From: Gloeotrichia echinulata CP02
GTDB lineage: Bacteria > Cyanobacteriota > Cyanobacteriia > Cyanobacteriales > Nostocaceae
Assembly: GCA_038087035.1 (NCBI GenBank)
Contig: CP051187.1
Location: forward strand, 930,001 to 994,000
Reading direction: 5' to 3'
Length of the DNA: 64,000 bases
Positions 24,478-33,481 of the stretch are shown in pieces. The position numbers and the translations under genes are program-made. The notes under the pieces were generated by a model. It was not told the origin of the DNA, ran no database searches, and saw only the letters and a list, made by a program, of their open reading frames with translations. Numbering within the stretch: the first letter of the stretch is position 1; each line of letters begins with the position of its first letter.

Positions 24478-25749
24478 TTAAACTTCCTGTTTAGATACTA
24501 TTGAAGAGTTAATTGCTTGAGCAGGTGCGGTTACTGAATAAAACAGTGATTCATAATTATTTAAAGCTTGCTCAAAGGCATATTGTTCTACAGCAAATTG
24601 GCGACTGTTATAACCGAGAGTTTTGACTTTTTCTGGGTGTTTGTACAAGTCTAAAATTGCCTTGGCTAAAGCTTGGGGATTTTCTGGGGGAACGACAAAT
24701 CCGCCGCGACTTTGTTTAATAGCTCTAGCTGCTGTGCCATTTTCGGGTACAGATGCGATCAATGCCCGTCCACTGGCAAGTAGAACCTGTATTTTTGATG
24801 GCATGTTAAAGGATATAACATTTTTCTTTTGCACCACCAAGCCAACATCTGCAGCAGCTAACATCTGTGGTAAATGTTCGCGGGGTTGAAACGGTAGCAG
24901 TAAAACGTTATCTGCGCCACAGTTGAGACACTCTTGCTGCAATCGCTGCAAGCCTTTGGATTCACCAACAATCACAAAGGCAATCTCTGGGATATGGCGT
25001 AACATCGCAGCGGTTTTAATAACGGTTTCTAAGCCTTGGGTGAGGGCAATATTACCAGAATATAGGACTACAAATTTGCCGTTGAGGTTATGTGCAGCGC
25101 GGAAAGGGTTATTTTCTTTGGGTAAAGAGCGAATGAAATTGACATCAACCCAGTTGGGTATTTGCTCGATTTTGTCTGATGGTACGCCCTTAGAAAGCAA
25201 GTTTTCTGTAAACCCATCGGCAATAACGCTAATTTTAGTCGCGCTGTGGTAGGCAAATTTTTCTAACGCCCTAAACACCCTAATCAGCCATTTGTTTTTT
25301 AGTAGTCCGACGTGAATAGCTGCTTCTGGTAATATATCTTGAAGATTTAAGACCACAGGACAGGCACGTAACCAGCCTAAAAGGGCTGCTGGGACACAAA
25401 CAGGTAGTGATGGCGATGTTGAGAGAATCACATCTGGACGCCAGCCGATGAGGGCTGGTAAAAAGCTGGTGACGACAAAACTAGCATCTAGCAGTACCCG
25501 ATCTATGAGAGTCGGCTGGGGACGAATCCAAACATAACTGCGTTGAATTTGCACACCATTTTTATATTCAGTCAGAAACCATTTACCTCGATAACCCTCA
25601 TAAATTTGCCGTTCAGGGTAGTTAGGCATAGCTGTGACTACGCGCACTTGATACCCCCTTTTGACCAGTCCCTCTGCTAATTCCGTCATCAACGGAGCTA
25701 TACCAATTGGTTCTGGATAGTAGTTGTAAGAGTAAATTAAAATCCGCAT
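24478..25749 (-). CDS. WcaI/WbuB-type glycosyltransferase (GT4)
   Basis: 423 residues. The N-terminal motif MRILIYSYNYYPEPIGIAPL followed by MTELAEGLVKRG is diagnostic of WcaI/WbuB-like GT4 enzymes of exopolysaccharide synthesis. The donor domain starts near 225 (KFVVLYSGNIALTQGLETVI, then VIVGESKGLQRL). The usual second Glu of EX7E is replaced in a region reading MPSKIQVLLASGRALIAS, as is common in this subfamily. It is isolated, with no surrounding EPS cluster. Confidence 0.88.
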   Translation of the reverse strand: MRILIYSYNYYPEPIGIAPLMTELAEGLVKRGYQVRVVTAMPNYPERQIYEGYRGKWFLTEYKNGVQIQRSYVWIRPQPTLIDRVLLDASFVVTSFLPALIGWRPDVILSTSPSLPVCVPAALLGWLRACPVVLNLQDILPEAAIHVGLLKNKWLIRVFRALEKFAYHSATKISVIADGFTENLLSKGVPSDKIEQIPNWVDVNFIRSLPKENNPFRAAHNLNGKFVVLYSGNIALTQGLETVIKTAAMLRHIPEIAFVIVGESKGLQRLQQECLNCGADNVLLLPFQPREHLPQMLAAADVGLVVQKKNVISFNMPSKIQVLLASGRALIASVPENGTAARAIKQSRGGFVVPPENPQALAKAILDLYKHPEKVKTLGYNSRQFAVEQYAFEQALNNYESLFYSVTAPAQAINSSIVSKQEV

Positions 25750-26348
25750 AACAAATTAGTCAGAAGTCCCTGGCTTTTTTGAGTAACAATAATATTTCTC
25801 TTTTCGAGTTTTCTATATTTCTCTTCAAGAGATTTCCGCATTGAGCATGAGGTATATTTCATTCTCTCTTTATAGTCTTATAATGTCAGGTATTTTTGTT
25901 TGAAGATTGCGTGAATTTTCCACTAAGATGCTTAAGTAATATTAGATATTCTTTTGACTACTTAAACAGCCTCTGAATGATTACTAACGAGGTTTTTCGT
26001 AAGTAAAAACCCTATGGTTATTGCTCAAAGATACTTTCCTCAGTCTTCAACCCAACTTTATAGAACAGGGCTGATGCTATGGGCACATATATCTTGTGTT
26101 ATGGGGGTTAAAAGTCCAGGGTAAACGGGAGCCACTGGGGTTATATAGCCCGCATATTGGCGATTTATGTCGTGACGCACAGCCTTAACCAGTGAGGTTT
26201 TGGGGGTTTCACTAGTGTTACAAATGGCGTTAGGTTAAAGTTTTTTCGACTGTTGATTTTTGATCTTGGACAACGTATACAAAAAAATAACACCTGCGTA
26301 AATACTATGAACAACTCTCTAGACGAAATGTCATCATAATTATATTCT

Positions 26349-26468
26349 AATCCGGTTCATTGAAACCACATTGTACTAGGGAACTCCATAATTTTTCGGA
26401 GAAGAAAATAATTTTACTGGGGTGGCGCTCTTACGGGTAATTGCTTAAGAGTCTAACTGAACCGGATT
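26349..26468. repeat. MITE-like element (120 bp)
   Basis: Inverted termini AATCCGGTTCA and TGAACCGGATT are exact over 11 bp. The interior is non-coding. The ends resemble, but do not equal, those of the element at 35660-35726 (AATACGGTTCAG). Confidence 0.6.
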
Positions 26469-26572
26469 GAATGATTGTATTTTATATAACTAGAGAAAAT
26501 TCATTGTTATATCGAAAATTATTCAAAACTTCAACTAAGTTTAGAATCAGCTTTTATCTTAAGTTAAATCTC

Positions 26573-26619
26573 AAAAACATCAATTATAAATTTATGGCAA
26601 ATTTATAATTGATGTTTTT
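26573..26619. terminator. Perfect 21-bp inverted repeat, terminator-like
   Basis: The arms at 26573-26593 and 26599-26619 are exact complements with a 5-base loop (ATGGC); A- and T-runs at the ends give a terminator shape on both strands. The nearest gene ending towards it is the ABC ATPase, 400 bp away on the minus strand. Confidence 0.55.
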
Positions 26620-27016
26620 GTAGTGTGATACCTAACAAAGCTTAGAAGGATGTTTTAAAAGTCCTAAAGTTTACCGAATAAACTCTTTCCAAACCGCTCT
26701 ATCAAAGGCTTAGAGGCTGGGAAACCCCCATTTTTCCCAAGGGGGTAACGGGTTCAATGGTGAAGATGTGGGTAGAAAATTGTTCTCTTTTAATACACAG
26801 AAATAATAAGTAACCCAACCTAATTAAACATAAAATGCTACTACGTTTGTAGTAGCGATAAAGCGTGCAATCGCTACTATAAACGTTTTACCTTTTTTTT
26901 GGCTGAACTACTTGTTAGTCTGGACAGTTCTTTTTGTGGTACTTTAGCAGATTGACTATTTGCCGCAAATATGTGTGAATGTTTGGGGGAAAAGGTGGAG
27001 ATGAGGCGAAAATTTT

Positions 27017-27757
27017 CTAAAGAATTTGTGATAAAAACTTGCGAGTCCGTTCTTCTTGGGGATTGGTGAAAAAGGTGTCAGGGGTGGCTGACTCGACGAG
27101 GGAACCGCTATCCATCAGAATAACTCGGTCAGCAACTTCACGAGCAAATCCGACTTCGTGGGTAACGACTACCATTGTCATCCCATCGCCGGCGAGATTT
27201 CGCATGACATCCAAGACTTCTCGCACCATTTCGGGATCTAAAGCTGAGGTGGGTTCGTCAAACAGCATAATTTTGGGTTGCATAGCTAATGCACGGGCGA
27301 TCGCTACCCGTTGCTGCTGTCCACCAGACAACTGTCCTGGATATTTTTGTGCTTGTTCTAATATTCCCACTCTTTCTAACAGTTGCATGGCTAATTGTTC
27401 AGCTTTTGCTTTTGTCCACCGACGTACCCAAATGGGCGCTAAGGTGATATTTTGCAGCACCGTGAGATGCGGAAATAAATTAAACTGCTGAAATACCATC
27501 CCCACTTCTCGACGAATTGTTTCAATATTTCGCAAGTCGTCGCTGAGGGTAATACCGTCAATGATAATTTTACCCTTTTGGTATGCTTCTAAAGCGTTAA
27601 ATGTGCGAATAAAGGTCGATTTTCCTGAACCAGAAGGTCCCATCAACACCACGACTTCACCACGATTTACCGTCAAACTCACACCTTGGAGAGCGTGGAA
27701 TTTACCATACCACTTTTGCACATTTTCGGCGATGATTATTGGTTTTGATTCTGACAC
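27017..27757 (-). CDS. aapP: Polar amino-acid ABC transporter ATP-binding protein
   Basis: 246 residues. Walker A GPSGSGKST (about 39-47), Q-loop VFQQFNLFPHLT, signature LSGGQQQR, Walker B IMLFDEPTSALDP and the switch His in VVTHEVGFA are all present, as in GlnQ/AapP-type ATPases. It is the last gene of the minus-strand order binding protein, permease, permease, ATPase, matching AapJQMP. In Anabaena the related natFGH genes use a separately encoded ATPase, BgtA; here the ATPase is in the operon. Confidence 0.92.
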   Translation of the reverse strand: MSESKPIIIAENVQKWYGKFHALQGVSLTVNRGEVVVLMGPSGSGKSTFIRTFNALEAYQKGKIIIDGITLSDDLRNIETIRREVGMVFQQFNLFPHLTVLQNITLAPIWVRRWTKAKAEQLAMQLLERVGILEQAQKYPGQLSGGQQQRVAIARALAMQPKIMLFDEPTSALDPEMVREVLDVMRNLAGDGMTMVVVTHEVGFAREVADRVILMDSGSLVESATPDTFFTNPQEERTRKFLSQIL

Positions 27758-27789
27758 GGTATTTCACCTCGTAATTATTAGGGGGATGG

Positions 27790-27925
27790 GGAGAAATAAG
27801 TAATGACAAAGAGTAATGAGTAATGAGTAATGAGTAATGAGTAATGACCAATGACAAATGACAAATGACCAATGACAACTGACAACTGACAAATGACAAA
27901 TGACAAATGACCAATGACAAATGAC
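27790..27925. repeat. Heptad repeats (GAGTAAT / GACAAAT)
   Basis: Short tandem heptamers fill the spacer between the ATPase and the second permease of the amino-acid transporter operon. Confidence 0.8.
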
Positions 27926-29070
27926 TAATTACTCAAAAGCCTTTCTAACCGCCGAGAAGCCAGAGACATCGAGTAGCAAAATAGCCAGTAAATGAATCCA
28001 ATAAATAGATAAACTTCTGCATAGCGTCCGATAAACTCTGGTTGTGCCAAAATAGAACGAGCAATGCCTGTGAGTTCTACTAATCCGACCAAAGATAATA
28101 GTGAAGTATCTTTAAATAAGCCGATAAATTGACCGACAATTGCTGGAATAACGGCACGCAAGGCTTGAGGTAAAATAATTAAAATAACGACTAAAGGAGT
28201 ATTTAGTCCTAATGCTTTGGCGGCTTCAATTTGTCCCCTGGGAATTGATTGAAGTCCGCCGCGTACGTTTTCTGCCATGTAAGCTGCACTAAATAGCACT
28301 AGTCCGGCAATTGCTCGCAATACCCGATCTAAACGCAATTCCACTGGCAAAAATAATGGTAGCATTACCTGTGCGAGGAATAAAATTCCAATTAACGGCA
28401 ATCCCCTGATAATTTCAATATACAGAATCGAAAACCATCTAACTACAGGCAGATTGCTAGTGCGTCCTAAAGCTAGTAAAACTCCAATGGGAAAGGAAAG
28501 CACAATACTAATTGCTGCCATGAGCAGGGTTAGTAGTAAACCGTTCCACAAATTTGTAGATACAGATTGTAAGCCAAATCCACCGCCAATTAACCACCAA
28601 ATAGCCGGGAAAGATAACAACCATAATGGTGAAAGCCAGGGAGATATTAATTTAGTAAATCTTCCCCCAATCCCAAAACCAGCAAATCCAAAAATAGCAA
28701 TTAACAGTAACCAAAGACGGGAGATAAAATCCAAAGGTACCACAACCAACAAAACGCCAAAAATCACAGCAGAAACAAGAACATTACGCCTGGTTAACTG
28801 TTGTTTTCTAGAGAATACACCCCCAGTGACACCGCCTAAAATTGTAGCGATCGCCAAAACAATCCAAACGCGCCAGTATTGGTCTTGGGGAAACCTACCT
28901 ACTAAAAATAAACGTAAATTAACCTGAATTACTGCCCATTGTGCCGTGAATGTAGCCCAAGTTATTACTCCCCAAACTAACCAGGCAAGTAATATCAAGC
29001 AGATAACAGTTAATAAGCTGTTGTACCAAGTACTGAAGAGGTTTTTACGTAGCCACAAAAAATTTGTCAT
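27925..29070 (-). CDS. aapM: Amino-acid ABC transporter permease (NatH/AapM type)
   Basis: 381 residues, the long form typical of AapM/NatH, with extra N-terminal membrane helices before the His/Glu/polar amino-acid permease domain (about 175-375). It carries IEIIRGLPLIGILF and the EAA motif EAAKALGLNTPLVVILIILPQALRAVIPAIVGQF, read in parts, which contacts the ATPase. It works with the permease at 29416-30315 in the plasma membrane. The 5' spacer is a long heptad array. Confidence 0.9.
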   Translation of the reverse strand: MTNFLWLRKNLFSTWYNSLLTVICLILLAWLVWGVITWATFTAQWAVIQVNLRLFLVGRFPQDQYWRVWIVLAIATILGGVTGGVFSRKQQLTRRNVLVSAVIFGVLLVVVPLDFISRLWLLLIAIFGFAGFGIGGRFTKLISPWLSPLWLLSFPAIWWLIGGGFGLQSVSTNLWNGLLLTLLMAAISIVLSFPIGVLLALGRTSNLPVVRWFSILYIEIIRGLPLIGILFLAQVMLPLFLPVELRLDRVLRAIAGLVLFSAAYMAENVRGGLQSIPRGQIEAAKALGLNTPLVVILIILPQALRAVIPAIVGQFIGLFKDTSLLSLVGLVELTGIARSILAQPEFIGRYAEVYLFIGFIYWLFCYSMSLASRRLERLLSN

Positions 29071-29106
29071 TTGTCATTTGTCATTTGTCATTTGTCATTT
29101 GTCATT

Positions 29107-29398
29107 GGTCATTGGTCATTACTCATTACTCATTACTCATTACTCATTACTCATTACTCATTACTCATTACTCATTACTCATTACTCATTACTCATTACT
29201 CATTACTCATTACTCATTACTCATTACTCATTACTCATTACTCATTACTCATCACTCATTACTCATTACTCATCACTCATCACTCATTACTCATTACTCA
29301 TTACTCATTACTCATTACTCATTACTCATCACTCATTACTCATCACTCATTACTCATTACTCATTACTCATCACTCATTACTCATCACTCATTACTCT
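29107..29398 (+). repeat. Long heptanucleotide tandem repeat (ACTCATT)
   Basis: About 40 tandem 7-bp units (ACTCATT with a few ACTCATC) lie between the two permease genes. Because 7 is not a multiple of 3, every forward frame stays open and reads the same cycling heptapeptide (SLLITHY), which creates three overlapping spurious ORFs. Confidence 0.95.
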
Positions 29399-29415
29399 TT
29401 GTCATTTGTCCCTTG

Positions 29416-30315
29416 CTACCGTTCTTGTATTTGTACCCTGCGATTGAATAAATTCATGATGAGGGAGATAGTTAAACTGAGGGTGAGATAGGTGAGCATA
29501 ATTAGTAACATGACTTCTACGGCTCTCCCGGTTTGGTTAAAGGTGGTAGAGGCGACAAAATAAATATCGGGGTAGCCGATGGCGATCGCTAAACTGGAAT
29601 TTTTGGTCAAATTTAAATATTGGCTGGTCAAGGGTGGTATGATGACGCGCAAAGCTTGGGGTAATATGACTAGTCGCATCACCAAGCCTGGTTTTAACCC
29701 AAGCGATCGCGCTGCTTCCCATTGTCCTTTCGCTACTGATTGAATTCCGCCTCGGACAATTTCCGCTATAAATGCACCTGTGTAAAATGTCAACCCCAGC
29801 AGTAAGGCTGAAAACTCTGGTGAGAAGGTCAACCAAGGAAGTTCTAAGCCATTTTGACTGAGGTAAACCAACCCCCAAAGGGAAATTTTATTTTCTGCTT
29901 TGGGAAAACTGAGGAAAACAGCAAAGTACCAAAACAGCAATTGCAGCAATAAGGGTGTATTGCGGAAAACTTCTACATAAATTTGGGTAATATTCCGCAC
30001 TAGCCAATTATCAGAAAGCCGGGCAATTCCAGCAATTATCCCGATAATTGTGGCGAAAAAAATTCCCACAATCGCCACCCGCAAAGAGTTAATTAGTCCC
30101 ACCCACAAAGCGCGAGTGTAGGTATCAGTAGGTTTGTAAGCAAGGGGGGTTTCGCCAATGTCAAAAGACGCTTGCTGCTGGAGAAAATCAAACCCAAACT
30201 GAATACCCAATTGCTGCAAATTGCGGTTGAGGTTCCCCCACAGTATTGTTACTATAACTACTGTTACAAATATGGCAATTAATTGTCCAGCAATCTTCCA
30301 AAAGCGATTTGTCAT
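29416..30315 (-). CDS. aapQ: Amino-acid ABC transporter permease (NatG/AapQ type)
   Basis: 299 residues. An N-terminal membrane anchor (about 10-30), a periplasmic loop, then the permease core with YVEVFRNTPLLLQLLFWYFAV and the EAA loop GQWEAARSLGLKPGLVMRLVILPQALRVIIPPLTSQY (read in parts). It pairs with the AapM-like subunit. It begins 11 bp before a spacer and lies downstream of the binding-protein gene. Confidence 0.9.
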   Translation of the reverse strand: MTNRFWKIAGQLIAIFVTVVIVTILWGNLNRNLQQLGIQFGFDFLQQQASFDIGETPLAYKPTDTYTRALWVGLINSLRVAIVGIFFATIIGIIAGIARLSDNWLVRNITQIYVEVFRNTPLLLQLLFWYFAVFLSFPKAENKISLWGLVYLSQNGLELPWLTFSPEFSALLLGLTFYTGAFIAEIVRGGIQSVAKGQWEAARSLGLKPGLVMRLVILPQALRVIIPPLTSQYLNLTKNSSLAIAIGYPDIYFVASTTFNQTGRAVEVMLLIMLTYLTLSLTISLIMNLFNRRVQIQER

Positions 30316-30453
30316 TGGTCAAAAGTCAAGAGGAATAGTTGGCGTTGCTGATTAATGGGATGATTTTTGTCTCACGCAAAGGCGCAAAGGCGCAAAGAGG
30401 AAGAGTTTTCAAATTCATCCCGCAATTATGCAACGCTGAATAGTTTAGTAGTC

Positions 30454-30525
30454 TCCCAATCCCCAATCCCCAATCCCCAATCCCCAATCCCCAATCCCCA
30501 ATCCCCAATCCCCAATCCCCAATCC
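30454..30525. repeat. Heptad repeat (CCCCAAT)
   Basis: About ten tandem 7-bp units between the binding-protein gene and the first permease gene. This is the third spacer of the transporter operon to carry such an array. Confidence 0.85.
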
Positions 30526-30536
30526 CTATGTCACCT

Positions 30537-31616
30537 TTAGCGGAACGGGGGAGAATAGAGTAATCCGCCTTTGGTCCAGAGTTGATTTTGACCGCGAGGG
30601 AGATTAAGGTTGGTCTTGGGGCCGAGATTGCGATCGTAAATCTCGCCGTAGTTTCCAACGTGTTTGACTATTCTGGCCGCGAAGTCCTTGGTTAAGCCAA
30701 GTCCCTCACCGAGATTACCTTCTGTTCCCAAAAAGCGTTTGATGTCTGGGTCTTTTGTCGTTACCGACTGTGGTAAATTTTGGGAAGTAATCCCCAATTC
30801 TTCGGCTTTGATTAGAGAATAAACCACCCACTTGACAGTATCAGCCCATTTGCTGTCTCCTTTAGCGACTGCTGGTGCTAGGGGTTCTGAAGATAGAACT
30901 TCATTAAGAATTACATTATCCTCTGGTTTGGGTAGCTTGGTGCGCCGAGCCACCAAGGCGGAACGGTCAGCGGTCACGGCGTCGCAACGTCCTTGAGCAT
31001 AGGTAGCAAAGGTCACGTTAACGTCTTCAAAAACAACGGGTTTGTAAGTTATCCCCCGTTTCCGCATTTGGTCTGCTAAGTTTTGTTCGGTAGTAGTCCC
31101 AGTTTGCACGCAGATGGCTTTGTTGTTTAGGTCTTTTAGGGATTTAATCGCGCTATTTTTGCGAACTAGTAAGGCTTGACCATCGTACAAAACTACAGGC
31201 GCAAAGTCCAAACCTACGGAGGTAGCGCGACTAAGTGTCCAAGTAGTGTTACGGCTGAGAATATCTACTTCCCCAGTTTGCAAAGCTGTAAACCGCTCTT
31301 TGGCGCTGAGATTGCGATATTCTACTGCTTCTGGATTGTCAAATAAAGCTGCTGCTACGGCGCGACAGACATCTACATCGATACCACTGTATTTACCGTC
31401 AGTGCCGACAAAGCTAAACCCTGGGATTTCGCCACTGACACCGCAAATTAACTTACCACGGTTTTTGACGGTATTCCAGAGATTTCGATTCACTGGTGGT
31501 ACAGGAGTGCTACCTGGAGTACTGGCTGTATTTCCCGGATTTGCTGATTGGCCACTACAGGCGCCCAGGGCAAATATTAGGGGGGCGATCGCTAGAATTA
31601 AAGCTGATTTACGCAT
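30537..31616 (-). CDS. aapJ: Amino-acid-binding lipoprotein of the ABC transporter (NatF/AapJ type)
   Basis: 359 residues. A lipoprotein signal (MRKSALILAIAPLIFALGAC, Cys near 20) is followed by a Ser/Thr/Pro linker and a type II periplasmic binding fold with RGKLICGVSGEIPGFSF, SGIDVDVCRAVAAALF, LQTGEVDILSRNTTWTLSR and YAQGRCDAVTADRSAL. It should deliver polar or acidic amino acids to the two permeases. It is the first gene of the operon. A GTA-N8-TAA NtcA-like box lies about 65 bp upstream. Confidence 0.92.
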   Translation of the reverse strand: MRKSALILAIAPLIFALGACSGQSANPGNTASTPGSTPVPPVNRNLWNTVKNRGKLICGVSGEIPGFSFVGTDGKYSGIDVDVCRAVAAALFDNPEAVEYRNLSAKERFTALQTGEVDILSRNTTWTLSRATSVGLDFAPVVLYDGQALLVRKNSAIKSLKDLNNKAICVQTGTTTEQNLADQMRKRGITYKPVVFEDVNVTFATYAQGRCDAVTADRSALVARRTKLPKPEDNVILNEVLSSEPLAPAVAKGDSKWADTVKWVVYSLIKAEELGITSQNLPQSVTTKDPDIKRFLGTEGNLGEGLGLTKDFAARIVKHVGNYGEIYDRNLGPKTNLNLPRGQNQLWTKGGLLYSPPFR

Positions 31617-32136
31617 AAAATCGTGGTTATTTGCCGATAAACAATGTGTTTTTAACTACAATTTATGTGTGAAAGCAAGTAGATACTTGTAATATAAAAC
31701 TTTTTGTGCTTCCGTGTTGTAGTCATTTGTATAACAGTAGAATCTGAAATCTTGATTTATTTTGATAAATTGTGATCTCCTATGCAAAATTTATCTTAAA
31801 TTTGGTTGATTATCAGATTGTAATTTGATTTATACCACTATGAGGAATGGATAAAATTGTGGTCTAAAATTAGATTACAAGTAAATAGACTAGAATACAT
31901 AGAGCTATGTAAAGGTAGCTGAAAATCTCCGAAATCCTTGATAATAATCATTTAAGACGGTTTTAAATAATTAATTTTATTTGTGCCTACCTGCTTAATA
32001 GAGAAATAGCTAAATATTAAAAACCAAGGATTATTGACATTTGGGATGGGGAATTGGGAATTTAGAATTTTGCGTAGCGGTACTAGGTTAAACTAGGTCT
32101 GGTGATAGACGCTCCACCGTTCGTTATGAGGCTTTT
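31617..32136. other. Intergenic region between divergent transporter operon and YbjN gene
   Basis: 520 bp of AT-rich DNA between divergently transcribed genes. Both promoters should lie here. Apart from the NtcA-like box, no motif, repeat or small gene is recognised. Confidence 0.45.
31679..31692 (-). promoter_or_regulatory. Possible NtcA-like box upstream of the amino-acid transporter operon
   Basis: Read on the minus strand it is TTA-N8-TAC, one base off the NtcA consensus GTA-N8-TAC. A TAGTTA hexamer follows after about 20 bp, close to the spacing of NtcA class II promoters. One mismatch in an AT-rich region makes chance occurrence quite likely. Confidence 0.25.
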
Positions 32137-32694
32137 ATGGGAGCTAATCTGAAACAGATAGCCAAGTACTTGGACAACCTTGGTTGGGACTACCGTTTGG
32201 ATGATGAAGAAGATCGTATTATCACGGGTGTAGAAGCTGATCACCTAGAAGATTTCCTGATCGTTGTCCAGCTGGATGAGGAGGGAAAGTTTTTTCGGGT
32301 ATTTGCGCCTCAAGTTCTCACGGGGATTCAAGAGCATCCACACAAGGCAGCAATCCTGGAGACCATGCTGGCAATTTCCTGGGAAACTAAAATGCTACAA
32401 TGGGAGTATGACCCATCGGATGGCGAAATCCGCGCAATTATTGAGTTTCCCCTAGAAGACTCCATTCTCACCGAAAAACAATTTAACCGTTGTCTGAGTG
32501 GCTTAATTCAGATTGTTGATAGCATAGCGATGCCTCGGCTCAAACAAGTGATGCATACAGGTGAAGATCCGGGAAATCTAGAAATTGGGGAAAGACTGTT
32601 ACTCAGTATTCAGGAAGAAGCGCCGGGATTACTAGATATACTAGAAAAGGCAATGGAAGCGCGGAAAAAGCGAGGAACTTTTCCTAGCGATTGA
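32137..32694 (+). CDS. YbjN-domain (T3SS-chaperone-like fold) protein
   Basis: 185 residues. The N-terminal half (LKQIAKYLDNLGWDYRLDDEEDRIITGVEAD, then FLIVVQLDEEGKFFRVFAPQV) and the middle LETMLAISWETKMLQWEYDPSDGEIRAIIEFPLED (read in parts) are the YbjN/CesT-like alpha-beta fold widespread in cyanobacteria, of unknown function. A C-terminal charged helix follows. The gene downstream (DUF3318) is 77 bp away on the same strand. Confidence 0.78.
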   Translation: MGANLKQIAKYLDNLGWDYRLDDEEDRIITGVEADHLEDFLIVVQLDEEGKFFRVFAPQVLTGIQEHPHKAAILETMLAISWETKMLQWEYDPSDGEIRAIIEFPLEDSILTEKQFNRCLSGLIQIVDSIAMPRLKQVMHTGEDPGNLEIGERLLLSIQEEAPGLLDILEKAMEARKKRGTFPSD

Positions 32695-32771
32695 GGCGAA
32701 TCAACACTGAAATAGCTATACTCCAAAGTGATACCCTCACTATATACTGAATTTTTCTAGGGCTGGATTTT

Positions 32772-33416
32772 ATGACATCCTATGCAACCTCCTCTGCCAA
32801 AGCGGAAATGAGTGAACTCCGGCGGTTGAAAGGCTTACTACCGCCAGAATTGCAAAGCTGGGTCACGGTTGAAGGCACTACTGAAGTCAGTCCACCCCTG
32901 ATCCGCAGCGAAGAAATTGGTAAAGACCAGGTAGAAATTCAAATTGACCTGGTAAAATGGGATGCTTTGGCAATGGATCAGCGTAATTTGCTGTTCTGGC
33001 ACGAAGTAGCCCGGATTCAAAATGACACAATTCCCAAAGATGGTTGGGAAATGGCAGCACTGGCGATTGGTTTAGGTGGTGCTGTCGGTGAGTTGTGGGT
33101 ACAGGATGGATTGCTCTTAGTGTTAGCTTTGGCGCTGTGTGGCGTGTCAGGCTGGCGACTATATCAAAAGAATAACGGGGACAAGCAACTACAAGAATTG
33201 TTGAATGCTGACGAAAAAGCGATCGCCTTAGCAACTCGCTTTGGTTATAGTCTCCCCAACGCCTACAAAAGCCTTGGTAGCGCCTTAAAAACCCTGATTG
33301 ACAACACACCCAGCAAGCGTCAACGGTCTAGATACGAAGCACGACTTTCTGCCCTCAAACGCAGTGCCAATAAGGCAAAAAGTAAATCTAGAACTACAGA
33401 CGACGGCGATTTGTAA
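32772..33416 (+). CDS. DUF3318 family protein
   Basis: 214 residues. An N-terminal soluble domain (SELRRLKGLLPPELQSW..., RNLLFWHEVARIQNDTI) is followed by two hydrophobic segments around 95-130 and a basic C-terminal tail (KRSANKAKSKSR). The pattern matches the cyanobacterial DUF3318 family of unknown role, with a HEV motif reminiscent of, but not equal to, zinc peptidases. Confidence 0.85.
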   Translation: MTSYATSSAKAEMSELRRLKGLLPPELQSWVTVEGTTEVSPPLIRSEEIGKDQVEIQIDLVKWDALAMDQRNLLFWHEVARIQNDTIPKDGWEMAALAIGLGGAVGELWVQDGLLLVLALALCGVSGWRLYQKNNGDKQLQELLNADEKAIALATRFGYSLPNAYKSLGSALKTLIDNTPSKRQRSRYEARLSALKRSANKAKSKSRTTDDGDL

Positions 33417-33481
33417 TGAGTTAGGAGTTTTCGGTCATTTGTCATTTGTCATTTGTCAGTGAACTCCTAACTCCTCACTCT

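Larger units (their letters stand above)
25750..27016. other. 1.27-kb gene-free region
   Basis: No frame over 60 codons and no tRNA is seen. Contents: a hairpin GGTTTTT-cgtaag-TAAAAACC (25991-26011), the 26081-26119 motif related to 24147-24185, a 120-bp MITE (26349-26468), a perfect 21-bp hairpin (26573-26619), and a G/C-rich AACCCCC...GGGGGTAACGG fold near 26720-26750. It could host a small RNA or a long 5' leader of the glycosyltransferase gene. Confidence 0.5.

Noticed and set aside
29064..29491. Three overlapping forward ORFs with ITHYSLL repeats
   Set aside because: They are the frame-independent translation of the 7-bp tandem repeat, not genes.
30326..30658. 110-codon minus-strand ORF with repeated GIGDWGL
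   Set aside because: Translation of the CCCCAAT heptad array and the end of the binding-protein gene in another frame.
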